Program-made: the position numbers and the translations under genes
In this document: in pieces, positions 1 to 9,152 of the stretch
How the letters are laid out: the number at the start of each line of letters is the position of its first letter
Numbering within the stretch: position 1 is the first letter of the stretch
Notes under the pieces: model-generated
The model's input: only the letters and a program-made list of their open reading frames with translations
What the model was told of the DNA's origin: nothing
Databases searched by the model: none
Assembly (NCBI GenBank): GCA_035528065.1
Contig: DATKZH010000084.1
Location: forward strand, 1 to 64,000
Length of the DNA stretch: 64,000 nt
Source: DATKZH01 sp035528065
GTDB lineage: Bacteria; Planctomycetota; Planctomycetia; Pirellulales; Thermoguttaceae
Reading direction: 5' to 3'

Positions 1-212
1 AAGCCCGCCAGCAGGCGCGTGCAACCCAAGCGGCAGGGGCTCACTAGCCGCTAGCCGCCCTGCTCCCGGGCCCTTCCTCCTCGCCCACGACCCCCGTCGC
101 CGCCCCCCCGTCCGCGCCCCATGCCTATCTCGGGCGCTTACGAAAGAGCAGAGTCAGATGCCCCGGACCTGCACGTCAGAAATAGGCCCTCTCCCGGACT
201 CCCAAGAAACGC

Positions 213-407
213 ATGAACCGTGGGCATGATGTAAAATGGCCCATGCGCGCCGTCCGTCTCGACGGGAGGATCGTCGACGTCGACCCGACCGCCGGCCGCG
301 CTATCGGCATCCGCCGGCTGGTGATCGAGCAGACGGATGCCCAGCGCCTCGCAGCCCAGGTCGATCCGCACGTCGAAGCGACGCACGATCCGGCGCGCGA
401 AGCCTAG
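213..407 (+). pseudogene. C-terminal fragment of a ymdB-like phosphoesterase gene
   Basis: This 64-codon open stretch ends in a segment (VRLDGRIVDVDP, GRAIGIRRLVIEQ, AQRLAA) that matches, in the same order, the C-terminus of the intact YmdB-like protein encoded at 17330-18232 (VRLHGSIVDVDP, GRATAIRRIAVDQ, AERLAS). The N-terminal and catalytic parts of the family are absent: the upstream 200 bases do not encode them. The nucleotide sequence is also visibly similar to the intact copy. I read it as the decayed 3' end of a paralog or of a partial duplication. It could be a small expressed protein, but there is no good ribosome binding site. The antisense frame over 138-413 is a shadow. Confidence 0.45.
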
Positions 408-428
408 AACCAAAGCCCCGCTCGCTGG

Positions 429-1637
429 TCACCGTTCGCTGGAGAAGACGATCTTCTCGCTGTCCGGCGACCACATCATGCTTCGGTTGACCAGCCCGTT
501 CTTGGCAGACTCCAAGAGCGTCGGTGCGCTGGGGACCTCGCCGGAGATCGAGTACAGGTACGTGTGGTGCCACCGCCGATTCTTGGGATTCGGTGCGTCC
601 GTATCCTGAATGGCAAACACGATCTGTTTTCCGTCCGGCGACCAGCTCGGCGGGCCGATCAACGATCGGTGGCGACCCTCTTCCGTGTAGAGAATCCGGA
701 TCGAGTGGGGCGAGCCGTCGACGCCCACGGTGGCCAGGTGCTCCTTGCCGTTACGGGTTCCGACGAAAACCAGGCGCTCGCCGTCGGGCGACCAGGTGGC
801 CCCGCCGAACGCGGTCTTCATCGGCTCGCCCAAGATCTTGCGAATCTTCCCGGTCCGCGCGTCCACGATGTTCAGGCAGTCCCCGAAATAGGCGTACACG
901 CACAGCAGCCGGCCGTCGGGCGACCAACGCGGGTACCAGCCGCGGCAGATCCACTGCCGATCCGTGCCGTCCGAGTCCATGACCCAGGTCCCGTGCTTCG
1001 ACCCGCACGGATTGCCGCCGTTGACCATGTACGCGATCTTTCGGTCGTCGGGCGACCACGAGGGCGTGTTGCCGCAGCCCAGATCCTTGAACGTCCCTCG
1101 GAAGGGGCCCTCCGCGGCATAGACGATCAGGTGAGCGCATTCCAGCGCGCCGACCTCGGGCACGGCGTCGAAGGCGATCATCGTCCCGTCGTGCGACCAT
1201 TCGGGCGACGAGCTGGAGATCATGCCGGGAGCCGCCACCAGATACGCCACGCCGGAACCGTCGCGGTCCATCGTGAACAGCGCTCGGAACCCATCTTCGC
1301 CTTTCCGGTCCGCCACCGGCGCGGGTTGGAGCGTTTGAGCCCTACGCACTTCCAAGGCAACGCCAATTCGCTCGAGCAGCACCTGCGACTGCCGTGTCAC
1401 TACCTCTTGCCGCTTGAGCAGCGCCCGGAGGCTCTCCTCTTGCTGCCTGAGGAGCACCCGAAGGCTCTCCAATTCGGCGGCGGCGTCCGGCTGCGCGTCG
1501 GGTCGCCGGCCTAGCTGCGCGAAGGCTCGGCGAACCAGCTCCAGGTGACTCGTTTCCTCGGCCGACCGGGCGAAGCCCGTGCTGCCCAGCAAGAGAGCGG
1601 CCGACGCAACCAGCAGGGTCCAGGTTTTCCACGACAT
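429..1637 (-). CDS. Secreted TolB-like beta-propeller (PD40 repeat) protein
   Basis: This 402-residue protein has an N-terminal signal peptide ending near residue 25 and then a Gln/Leu-rich helical stretch (about 35-95). The rest is a series of WD40-like PD40 repeats with the diagnostic form W-S-P-D-G/D-x-x-I-x-F/Y (for example PSWSPDDRKIAYM, ATWSPDGERLVFV, PSWSPDGKQIVFA, MMWSPDSEKIVFS). Such repeats form the propeller of TolB and of DPP-IV-like peptidases, but no peptidase domain follows. It is probably a periplasmic or surface binding protein; the ligand is unknown. The ATG is preceded by GGAGG with 6-nt spacing, which supports the start. The gene stands alone, downstream of the sulfatase unit on the same strand. 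Confidence 0.8.
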   Translation of the reverse strand: MSWKTWTLLVASAALLLGSTGFARSAEETSHLELVRRAFAQLGRRPDAQPDAAAELESLRVLLRQQEESLRALLKRQEVVTRQSQVLLERIGVALEVRRAQTLQPAPVADRKGEDGFRALFTMDRDGSGVAYLVAAPGMISSSSPEWSHDGTMIAFDAVPEVGALECAHLIVYAAEGPFRGTFKDLGCGNTPSWSPDDRKIAYMVNGGNPCGSKHGTWVMDSDGTDRQWICRGWYPRWSPDGRLLCVYAYFGDCLNIVDARTGKIRKILGEPMKTAFGGATWSPDGERLVFVGTRNGKEHLATVGVDGSPHSIRILYTEEGRHRSLIGPPSWSPDGKQIVFAIQDTDAPNPKNRRWHHTYLYSISGEVPSAPTLLESAKNGLVNRSMMWSPDSEKIVFSSER

Positions 1638-1727
1638 GTCTCACCTCCCGGAGTTGCGATTGCCCCTTCCATCCATCCCGCCGTACAGCCCGCGACTATC
1701 GGCAAACTGGAGTATCTGGGCAATCTA

Positions 1728-1753
1728 GGGACCCGCAAAGCGGTTTCTGTCCC
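1728..1753. repeat. Small nested hairpin, possible solo repeat unit
   Basis: GGGAC (1728-1732) pairs with GTCCC (1749-1753) and encloses the perfect hairpin CCGC-AAA-GCGG (1733-1743). It has the same small-loop hairpin style as the twin-hairpin elements elsewhere in the window but only one hairpin, so it may be a decayed or solo unit. The rest of the gap (1638-1851) shows nothing else recognisable. Confidence 0.35.
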
Positions 1754-1851
1754 CCCGTAAGGCAGACATTACCTTACCACTGTTGATCATACCGTCCTTC
1801 ACGAAGAAGACAAGCATTTGGCAGTAGTCAATCCCACTCACCGTGTTTCTG

Positions 1852-2151
1852 CTATTTCTCGTCCGCGTCGCCGTTGTCATAACCGGCGACCAGCTTCTCC
1901 ATCTCGGCGATCCGCCTTCGTGAGCGCCTGTACACGCAAACGTACACCGATCCCGGGAAGACGGCGAACATCGCCGTCATGAACAGGGCTTTCCACGGGC
2001 TCTCGGCAACGGCCATCCAGACGAGCAGGGCGGCAAGAACCGGCGTGAAGACCCGGAAGATGATGCGTAGCGCCCGCTCGGCCTCTCTTGCTTGCTTGAC
2101 CTGTCTCTCGGCGTCTTCTCTTCTGGCCGGCCTCTCGCCTTGAATATCCAC
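1852..2151 (-). CDS. Small membrane protein of unknown function
   Basis: A 99-residue protein with a charged N-terminal helix (about residues 1-30), two hydrophobic segments (about 33-48 and 52-72) separated by a short loop, and a basic/acidic C-terminal tail. This suggests a small inner-membrane protein with both ends on the same side. The start is a GTG with only a weak Shine-Dalgarno. It begins 29 nt after the stop of the sulfatase gene on the same strand, so the two are probably co-transcribed. No family recognised. Confidence 0.6.
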   Translation of the reverse strand: MDIQGERPARREDAERQVKQAREAERALRIIFRVFTPVLAALLVWMAVAESPWKALFMTAMFAVFPGSVYVCVYRRSRRRIAEMEKLVAGYDNGDADEK

Positions 2152-2180
2152 GTCGATCCGCTCGCCTGAGGAACGGCCCT

Positions 2181-3755
2181 TCAGCGGGCCGGCTCGAATG
2201 CCTTCATCTTCTCCTGGTAGTACGCAACGACGCGGTCTCGATGAGATAGGTCTTTCGGCGGGACGTTCGGCTGGTCGATCTGCGGCGCGTCAAGGTCTTG
2301 GTACGGCTTCGGGCGGGGGTCCTTCGATCGCCACGCGTCGAGCGCGGTCTCCATCTTCGCGACGACCGCGCGGTGCTCCGGGGCGTGATAGAGGTTCTCT
2401 ATCTCCAGCGGGTCCCGTTCCAGGTCGAAGAAGAGGTTCTCGTGGTGGGGGGCGGCGAGGATCAGCTTGTGCGAGCGGGACCGGGCCATGACCTCGCGGC
2501 CGCCGCCGTGTTCGGCGAACACGAGCGAGCGTTCCGTCCCCCCGGCCCTGAGGTCTTGCCCTTGCATCTCCGACCCGGGACGGCAGCCCGCCGCTTGGCA
2601 CAACGTGGGCGCAAGGTCGACGTTGCTGACCAGCCGCGAAGCCACCTCGCCGGCTTGTCTGCTTCCCGGCCATTTGACGATCAAGGGCACCTTGACCAAC
2701 GGATCGTACATGTAGTTGCCCTTGAGCAGCATGTGATGGTATCCCATGTAATCGCCGTGGTCGGCCGTGTAGACGATCAAGGTATCGTCGTAGAGTCCCT
2801 TCCGTTTCAGAAGCGCGATCATGCGTCCCACGTGATGATCGATTTGCGAGACCGCGGCGTAGTAGAACGCCATGGCCCGCCGCAACGGCGGCTCGGTCAG
2901 CTCCGCGTGAGGGAAATAGCCGCGACTGTAGTCCAAGTCGCGCTTCAAGCACTGCCCCTCCCAGCCCGGCAGCAGCGTGAGCTTGTGGGGATCGTACATT
3001 TCGTGCCACGGGGCGGGCGGGTCGAAGGGATGGTGCGGCTTGATGAAGCCGACCATCAATAGGTGGCTGCTCGCGGAATCCCACCTTTCCAGCGTCTCCA
3101 GGGCGCGATCGGCGATCCACGTGGTCGAGTGATGCTTCTCCGGGAGATTGGAGGCCAGGGCCCCGAAAGTCTCCCAGTACCGCTTCGGCGCGTGACGCCG
3201 ATACTCGGCCCGCTGATCCTCGAGGTCGTTGCGGTCGACCAATCCCAGGCGCATCAGATAGCGGTGGTAGTCGTCGTCCCAGCGGCCCGGGCCGTCCTGC
3301 TCGGCAAGCACCAGCTCGTCGAATCCGACGTCGAGGTAGGTGGGCATGAAGTGCATCTTTCCCACGGCCTTCGTCCGGTAGCCCGACGCGCGCAGGATTC
3401 GCGGAAACGTGTCGATTCCGGGTGCCAGGGTGCTGCGGTTGTTCCAGCCGCCGTGCTCATGGACGTACCTGCCGGAGAGCAGCGAGTAGCGGGACGGGGT
3501 GCAAACGGGATAGGGACAAAAGCTGTTCTCATAGCGCACGCCGTCGTCGGCAAGGCGGTCGACATGAGGGGTCTTGACGTCTTCGTTCCCGTAGGCGCCC
3601 AAGCAGTCGATTCGATGCTGGTCGACGTGGACGACCAGGATGTTCGGGCGCGAAGCGGGTCCCTCCGAACCCGACCCGGCGTCGGCGGCCGCGAGCCCCC
3701 CCAGGGCGGAGCCTGCGGTTGCCAGGAAACGGCGTCTCGTCCAACGTTGCGTCAT
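2181..3755 (-). CDS. Tat-exported sulfatase (arylsulfatase/choline-sulfatase type)
   Basis: This 524-residue enzyme of the alkaline phosphatase/sulfatase superfamily hydrolyses sulfate esters, probably on sulfated glycans outside the cytoplasm. The N-terminus carries a twin-arginine signal (RRRFLATAG). The metal-binding start reads NILVVHVDQHR, and the sulfatase signature C-T-P-S-R places the formylglycine-forming cysteine at residue 85. A later metal motif (YTADHGDYMG) is also present. An anaerobic or FGE-type sulfatase-maturing enzyme is required and is not in this window. The open frame extends to 4016, but the start is set at the second ATG of an ATGATG pair because GGAGG lies 6 nt before it and the Tat signal begins there. 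The 99-residue membrane protein follows directly. Confidence 0.92.
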   Translation of the reverse strand: MTQRWTRRRFLATAGSALGGLAAADAGSGSEGPASRPNILVVHVDQHRIDCLGAYGNEDVKTPHVDRLADDGVRYENSFCPYPVCTPSRYSLLSGRYVHEHGGWNNRSTLAPGIDTFPRILRASGYRTKAVGKMHFMPTYLDVGFDELVLAEQDGPGRWDDDYHRYLMRLGLVDRNDLEDQRAEYRRHAPKRYWETFGALASNLPEKHHSTTWIADRALETLERWDSASSHLLMVGFIKPHHPFDPPAPWHEMYDPHKLTLLPGWEGQCLKRDLDYSRGYFPHAELTEPPLRRAMAFYYAAVSQIDHHVGRMIALLKRKGLYDDTLIVYTADHGDYMGYHHMLLKGNYMYDPLVKVPLIVKWPGSRQAGEVASRLVSNVDLAPTLCQAAGCRPGSEMQGQDLRAGGTERSLVFAEHGGGREVMARSRSHKLILAAPHHENLFFDLERDPLEIENLYHAPEHRAVVAKMETALDAWRSKDPRPKPYQDLDAPQIDQPNVPPKDLSHRDRVVAYYQEKMKAFEPAR

Positions 3756-3758
3756 CAT

Positions 3759-4064
3759 TCCCCTCCTGCACGTCTGGGGCCGTTGCGAACGGTTCCCGCG
3801 TCGCCGGTCCCGTGAGCTCGGATCGTGCTCGCCAAACGACGTACGAGACCTCTTGTCGATCGACCGGCGGGGCCTTGCTTGGCGGCGAAGCCCGGCACCC
3901 ACGCTCCCGGGAGTATAAGTTGCCGGAAATGGGGCGGCAAGACGCGGCGAGCCGCGCTTCGTGAGTCGCTCGCCGCCCGGGCGGGCAGGCTTGCGGGGCT
4001 CGCGTCGCTCGTCCACTGCGGAACCGGGGAGTGTGGCGGCCTTCGTCGAGGTGAAGCCGTCGCG
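3759..4064. other. Intergenic gap, nothing recognised
   Basis: About 300 bases between the sulfatase start and the corA stop, both on the minus strand. It is open on the minus strand as an upstream extension of the sulfatase frame, but lacks a ribosome binding site and any family resemblance. It presumably holds the sulfatase promoter; no convincing -35/-10 pair was seen. Confidence 0.4.
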
Positions 4065-5168
4065 CTAGCTCCTCCCGAACCACCCTCGCCGCCAGAAGTA
4101 CCATAGTTGCCCCCCGGCGACGATCGCCATCATTCCCAAGGCGAGCGGATACCCCAGAGCCCATCGCAGCTCGGGCATGTTCCACGCCGAGATGGCGGTG
4201 TCGAAGTTCATCCCGTACACGCCGGCGATGAAACTGAGCGGGATGAAGATCGTGGCCATGATCGTCAGCACTTTCATCACCTCGCTCATCCGATTGTTCA
4301 CCGCGGAGAGGTAATAGTCGCGAAGGTCGGAGCACATCTCGCGGCAGGTCTCCACCAGGTCGATGATCTGAAGCGTGTGGTCGTAGCAGTCGCGGAGGTA
4401 GACGCGCGTCTCCTCCGAGATGAGAGGGCTGGAATCCCGCAGCAGCTCCCCAATGTCGTCGCGGAACGGCCAAACCGCCCGGCGGAGCAAGAGCAGGTCG
4501 TTTCGCATCTGATGGACCTGGACGACGGTGTCCGGCGCGGGTCGGGTCGAGATCTGCTGGTCCAAGGCGTCCAGCGCCTCGCCGTATTGCTCCAGCACGG
4601 GGAAATAGGCGTCGACCACGGCGTCGAGCAGGGCGTAGGCTAGGTAGTCCGCCCCCAACTGGCGAATCCGTCCTTTGCGCTGCCGCAGCCGCCTTCGGAC
4701 CGGGTCCAGGCAGTCGCCGGGTCTTTCCTGAAAGGTGAGCACGAAATTCGGACCCAGGAACAGGCTCATCTGCTCGGTGTCGAACTGCTCGCCCGCGGTG
4801 AGCATGCGGACGACGATGAACAGGTGTTCCTCGTAGTCCTCCACCTTGGCCCGCTGGTGCGTGTTGACGACGTCCTCCAGGGCGAGCGAATGGAGGTGGA
4901 AGATCTCGCCGAGCCGTTTGATCGTCTTGGCGTCCCCGAGTCCTTGGACGTCGACCCACGTGACCGGTCGCTGGCCGACGAGCTTGGCCAAAGAGTCGAG
5001 ATCCTCTGTCTCCGTCTCTTCCAGGTCGTCCGGCCCGAAGCTGATGACGCGGATCACGGGACGATCCGCCTCCGGATCCGTCTTCACCGTGCCCGGCGTG
5101 GTCCCGGGCGGCGTGCGGCGACGGAGTCGGAGGTTGACCCTCATGCGTCTGCCAAGTCTGACGTTCAT
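4065..5168 (-). CDS. corA: CorA-family magnesium/cobalt transporter
   Basis: A 367-residue CorA-type channel for Mg2+ (and possibly Co2+). A long cytoplasmic domain rich in acidic and helical sequence is followed by two C-terminal transmembrane helices. The selectivity loop signature YGMNF lies just after the first membrane helix (VLTIMATIFIPLSFIAGV), as in all CorA proteins. The basic C-terminal tail after the second helix is usual. The start codon overlaps the stop of the upstream mscK-like gene by 4 nt (ATGA) and GGGAG lies 7 nt before it, so the two are translationally coupled. Coupling of a mechanosensitive channel to a Mg2+ channel suggests a shared role in osmotic or ionic homeostasis. 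Confidence 0.95.
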   Translation of the reverse strand: MNVRLGRRMRVNLRLRRRTPPGTTPGTVKTDPEADRPVIRVISFGPDDLEETETEDLDSLAKLVGQRPVTWVDVQGLGDAKTIKRLGEIFHLHSLALEDVVNTHQRAKVEDYEEHLFIVVRMLTAGEQFDTEQMSLFLGPNFVLTFQERPGDCLDPVRRRLRQRKGRIRQLGADYLAYALLDAVVDAYFPVLEQYGEALDALDQQISTRPAPDTVVQVHQMRNDLLLLRRAVWPFRDDIGELLRDSSPLISEETRVYLRDCYDHTLQIIDLVETCREMCSDLRDYYLSAVNNRMSEVMKVLTIMATIFIPLSFIAGVYGMNFDTAISAWNMPELRWALGYPLALGMMAIVAGGQLWYFWRRGWFGRS

Positions 5169-8100
5169 CTCGTGTCTCCCTTTCCTTGGACGGAGGGATG
5201 GTGCCGCGAGAGCGAATCCGCAGAATGCGATTTTGTGGGCTTCCGGGTCGGCGGGCCGCCGGCCTCTTTGAGCAGGTCCGCTCCCGACCGCAAGTGAACG
5301 TCGCGTTGCGGGAAGGCGATCTCGATTCCCGCCTCGCGAAACGCCTGATCGATGGCCATGTGCAGGCCGTGAATCGTTTCGAGACGCTTATCCACCCTCG
5401 GCAAAAAGCACCGCACAACGAAGCTCAAGGAGCTGTCGCCGAATCCCTCGAACGTCACCAGCGGAGCAGGATCGTCCATCACCTCCGGGTGCTCGCGGAC
5501 GACCTTCTCCAGCACCTCCCGAACGCGTGCCGTGTCCGATCCGTAGGCGATGCCGACGTTGATCACGATGCGATTGACCCGGTCGGCGCGCGTCCAGTTC
5601 AAGAGCCGCCCGGTGATGAATTCCTTGTTGGGGACGATGAACTCCTTGCGATCCCAGTTCGTGACCGTGGTGGCCCGCGTTTGAATGCGCGTGACGACGC
5701 CGGTCACGTCGTCCACGGTGACCACGTCGCCGACGCGGATGGGCCGCTCGAAGAGGATGATCAGGCCGGAGATGAAGTTGGCAAAGATCTCCTGAAGGCC
5801 GAATCCCAAGCCGACGCTCAACGCCGCGACGAGCCACTGCACTTTGGACCAGCCGATCCCCATCGCGCCGAAGCCCAACACCACTCCGATGGCGACGATC
5901 ACGTACCGGGTCATCGTCGTGATGGCATAACGGGCGCCGGCGTCGAGGGGCAGTTGTTGCGGCATGGCGATTTCCAGGAGTCCCGGGATGTTTCTTGCCG
6001 CGGCCGCCGTCATCAGGAAAACGAGGATTGCCACGCCCAAATCGGCCACCGTGATCGCCTCGGCTCGCTCGAAGGTGTGGAAAGTGGGGGAGCGGTCCGG
6101 GGCGGTGATCTTTTCGGTTGCCCGAACGGTCGTGGTCCAGAGCTCCACCTCGTCGAGAATGGCCAGCGCCGGCAGGACTTCCACCCAGATCCACCAGACG
6201 CCTACGATTGCCGCCAGGGCGAGGGAGCTGTTGAGGAAGCGGCGCGTCTGCAGGCTGACGTCCGAGAGGTCCGGTTCGAGCTCCGCAGACGTGGGGATAA
6301 TGGCGATGCCCGGCGCCTCGGCCGCAGGAGTTCCCGCGGTCTCCGAAGCTCGTCGCCGCTGACGCGCTCTCTGAATCGCCAACCGCCGCCGGACGACCAG
6401 CACCCAGCGAGAGAGAATCGCCCCGAGAACCACGAGTGCCAACAGGAAGTAAACCGTCTCGCCGAGCCGAGCGGCAAGCTGATGGGCCGTGTAGAAGTAG
6501 CCCACGGCTGCCAGCACGGCGAGGCTCAAGGGCATGGCGAGCCCCAGCACGTACCAGAGATGCCGGGAGCGGTAGAACCAGCCCTGGTAGCCGTCGGCCA
6601 GGAGGTGACGGAACAGCCCCCCCGTGGGACGAAGCACCCACTGCACGAAGACCGCAACGAGCAGCATCATGGCGATGAAGCTCATCCGCCCCAGCGACGC
6701 TTGCCATTTCTCCAGCCCCGAGGATTCGAGGACCGGGACGGTAAACACCAACGGCAGCCCCACGAGCACGAACCACTGAAGGTGTCGCCGGAGGATGCGG
6801 AGCGCGCCGGGCGGCCAGTCAAAGTGGGCTTCGGCCAATCCCTTCGCCCGACACAACTGCCGGAAGAACTCCAGCGGCAGGAACCAACCGGCCATGTGCG
6901 CCAGCCCCGAGGCCACCGCCTTGGCAAAATGCGTCGCGTCGAGCGGCGAGACCAACCGCCAGGCCAGGTACCAGAACAGAACCGGCCATATCCCGGCAAT
7001 GAGGAGGGTCAGGACCAGGGCCTTCAGCGTGGGGAGGATTTCATAAAGGGTGCTCGAGGCGGCCAGCTCGCCGGTTCGCGCCAGCCAGTTCCGGAGGCGC
7101 CGTTGCCCGAGCAGCCAAATGGCGAAGGCGAGGATCACCGCCAAATGCAACTCGGGGCGGCGGCCGAAGTCGGTCTTCAACGATTCCCCGATCTCCGCCC
7201 AACCGCTGGATCCATCCGGAACGAGAAGCCGTTTGACGGCCCCCCCCGCCATGCGGAAATTCCCGAGTTGGATCGGATCGGCACTGCGGATCCACAACAC
7301 GCGCTCATCGATGTAGCCGGCATACTCCTCGACGGCGTGAATCAGCTTGTGCTCCGCCTCGTCGAGATCGACCAGCGTCTTCAGGCAGTCGTAGTGGTTG
7401 CGGATGGCGGTGTCGAGATGGTCCCGCTGGTTGGTGAGGTAGTCCCGGACGGCCGCTTCCAACTCCTCCTCCGGGATGTGGCCCGCGCCGGGTCGGATCT
7501 CCGCCAACGTCGTCTCCACGTGCTTCTCGTAGTTGGCCGTCGCCGCCCGCTGGTCCTCCATCTCGAAGAGCTTGGTCTGCACGCCGCGGATGACCGGCTG
7601 CCGAGCGCGGATCGCGCGCTGGTGGTTGCCCACGTCGGGCAGCGCCGCCCGACGGGTCCGCATCAGCAGGCCGACCGCGTTGGTCAGGCCGACGGCTTCG
7701 TACCGCTGTTCCGTCCGTTTGAATTGATCCTCGACGCCGGCGAGGTCCTTGCTGGTCTCTTCCAGCCGCTGTGCTTCGGTGCGATTGATGCTCGCCGCCT
7801 CTTCGCCTTTCTCGGCCAGCCGTCGGTTTGTCGTGGCGAGGCCCTTCAGGGCCGGGTCGGCTTGGAGCGCTTCGGCCCTAGCGCGCGCGGCTTGTGCTTT
7901 CGCCTCTTCCTCCACCCGGCGATTTGCCAACTCGCGCCACCGTCCGACTTCCGCCTCCAGGAGGGCGGCTTCCTCGGCGGCAAGGCGCTGCTCGAGCGGC
8001 AGAAGATCCCGCGTCGCTTCGTACGTTGCCAGCTCCTTCTCGGAGGCGGCAATGGACTGGGCGATTGCCTGGCGCCGGGCCAGAAGAAGCATGCGCTGCG

Positions 8101-8731
8101 CCGAGACGAGTGCCTGGGGCACGTCCGGACTGACCGGCGTCAGCAATTCCTTCTCCACCGCCTTGAGTTGCTCGCGGGCCTCCGACAGCAGCCCCGTCAC
8201 GTTCTTCTGCCCCCCGACCCGTTGATCGAGCTCGCTCCGAAGCATCGCCAGCGCCTCGTTCTTCTTCTCAAGCTCCTTCTCTTTTTCCGCGAGGATCTGC
8301 TTCAGCTCCGCCGGATCCTTCCCCTCGGCCGACGCAGCAGGGGGGGCCGACGGCAACGCGGCCAACTGCTCCTTCGTCTTGCGAAGTGCGTCCGGTGCCG
8401 CGTCGATCTTCGCCTGAAGCTCCGCCGTCCTGGCTGCCGACTTCGCCGCCGCGTCCAGCATCCCCAGTGCCTGGTCGTACGCCTGAAGCACCTTCTGCTT
8501 GGTCGCGTCGTCCAGGTCCGTAGCCCCGTCGGCCTGTTGACGTTGCGCTTGGACCATCTCCACCGTGACCGTTTCGACGGCCGGCTGGGGCGAAGCGGAC
8601 GGCGGCTGCGCGGGCGCGCCGAGGCACACGGAGCCCGCGCAAGCCAGCAGGGCTATCATCCATCCGATTCGAACTCCGCAAGCCCATCCAATCTGACTCC
8701 AGGCGGCCGAAATGCGGTGCGAGCATTGCAT
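5165..8731 (-). CDS. Large MscS-family (MscK/KefA-like) mechanosensitive channel
   Basis: This protein of about 1188 residues relieves hypo-osmotic stress by opening under membrane tension. It has a signal-peptide-like N-terminus, then about 450 residues of coiled-coil-rich periplasmic domain (Glu/Ala/Arg/Leu heptads), then many membrane helices. The C-terminal MscS core has the pore helix with GLGFGLQEIFANF, the beta domain (RPIRVGDVVTVDDVTGVV) and the VPNKEFITG segment. This long architecture is that of MscK/YjeP rather than short MscS. The open frame begins at a TTG at 8746, but the ATG at 8731 has GGGAG 8 nt upstream and is preferred. It heads an operon with corA (4-nt overlap). The very long open frame on the opposite strand is a codon-bias shadow. 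Confidence 0.93.
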   Translation of the reverse strand: MQCSHRISAAWSQIGWACGVRIGWMIALLACAGSVCLGAPAQPPSASPQPAVETVTVEMVQAQRQQADGATDLDDATKQKVLQAYDQALGMLDAAAKSAARTAELQAKIDAAPDALRKTKEQLAALPSAPPAASAEGKDPAELKQILAEKEKELEKKNEALAMLRSELDQRVGGQKNVTGLLSEAREQLKAVEKELLTPVSPDVPQALVSAQRMLLLARRQAIAQSIAASEKELATYEATRDLLPLEQRLAAEEAALLEAEVGRWRELANRRVEEEAKAQAARARAEALQADPALKGLATTNRRLAEKGEEAASINRTEAQRLEETSKDLAGVEDQFKRTEQRYEAVGLTNAVGLLMRTRRAALPDVGNHQRAIRARQPVIRGVQTKLFEMEDQRAATANYEKHVETTLAEIRPGAGHIPEEELEAAVRDYLTNQRDHLDTAIRNHYDCLKTLVDLDEAEHKLIHAVEEYAGYIDERVLWIRSADPIQLGNFRMAGGAVKRLLVPDGSSGWAEIGESLKTDFGRRPELHLAVILAFAIWLLGQRRLRNWLARTGELAASSTLYEILPTLKALVLTLLIAGIWPVLFWYLAWRLVSPLDATHFAKAVASGLAHMAGWFLPLEFFRQLCRAKGLAEAHFDWPPGALRILRRHLQWFVLVGLPLVFTVPVLESSGLEKWQASLGRMSFIAMMLLVAVFVQWVLRPTGGLFRHLLADGYQGWFYRSRHLWYVLGLAMPLSLAVLAAVGYFYTAHQLAARLGETVYFLLALVVLGAILSRWVLVVRRRLAIQRARQRRRASETAGTPAAEAPGIAIIPTSAELEPDLSDVSLQTRRFLNSSLALAAIVGVWWIWVEVLPALAILDEVELWTTTVRATEKITAPDRSPTFHTFERAEAITVADLGVAILVFLMTAAAARNIPGLLEIAMPQQLPLDAGARYAITTMTRYVIVAIGVVLGFGAMGIGWSKVQWLVAALSVGLGFGLQEIFANFISGLIILFERPIRVGDVVTVDDVTGVVTRIQTRATTVTNWDRKEFIVPNKEFITGRLLNWTRADRVNRIVINVGIAYGSDTARVREVLEKVVREHPEVMDDPAPLVTFEGFGDSSLSFVVRCFLPRVDKRLETIHGLHMAIDQAFREAGIEIAFPQRDVHLRSGADLLKEAGGPPTRKPTKSHSADSLSRHHPSVQGKGDTR

Positions 8732-8835
8732 GATCGTCTCTCCCAACCGCGCTCCCCCAGAGCGACGTCGTCGCTCCGTCGCTGAGGAGCGGGGAATGAA
8801 ATGCTAACCTACTGGTCTGTCCAAGTTGAATCTAC

Positions 8836-8900
<65 letters not shown>

Positions 8901-9152
8901 AGCCTGCAAAGTCGAGGAAGACAGACCACTACTCACGCACCCGGACAATTCGCAGATCCCGTGCGCGCCACCCTATTAGACCACCTGCGGCGGATATCTC
9001 CCAGACGGGCTTTGCGAGACTTCTGAAGCGGCGAATGGCAGAACCGCCGAAGTTCGCGAGGCTGGCATTGCCAGGACTCTACGCAGACGCGGCACGCCCC
9101 ACACCGCGGTCGTCCGGGAGCGAACCGCCGTATGTTTGTCTTGTCCTTTCCC

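Noticed and set aside
138..413. 91-codon minus-strand frame at the window start
   Set aside because: It is antisense to the ymdB-like fragment and has no family resemblance or ribosome binding site.
5186..8785. 1199-codon open frame on the plus strand opposite the mscK-like gene
   Set aside because: It mirrors the real gene's codon bias (GC-rich third positions), is rich in His/Arg/Gln/Gly without domains, and has no ribosome binding site.
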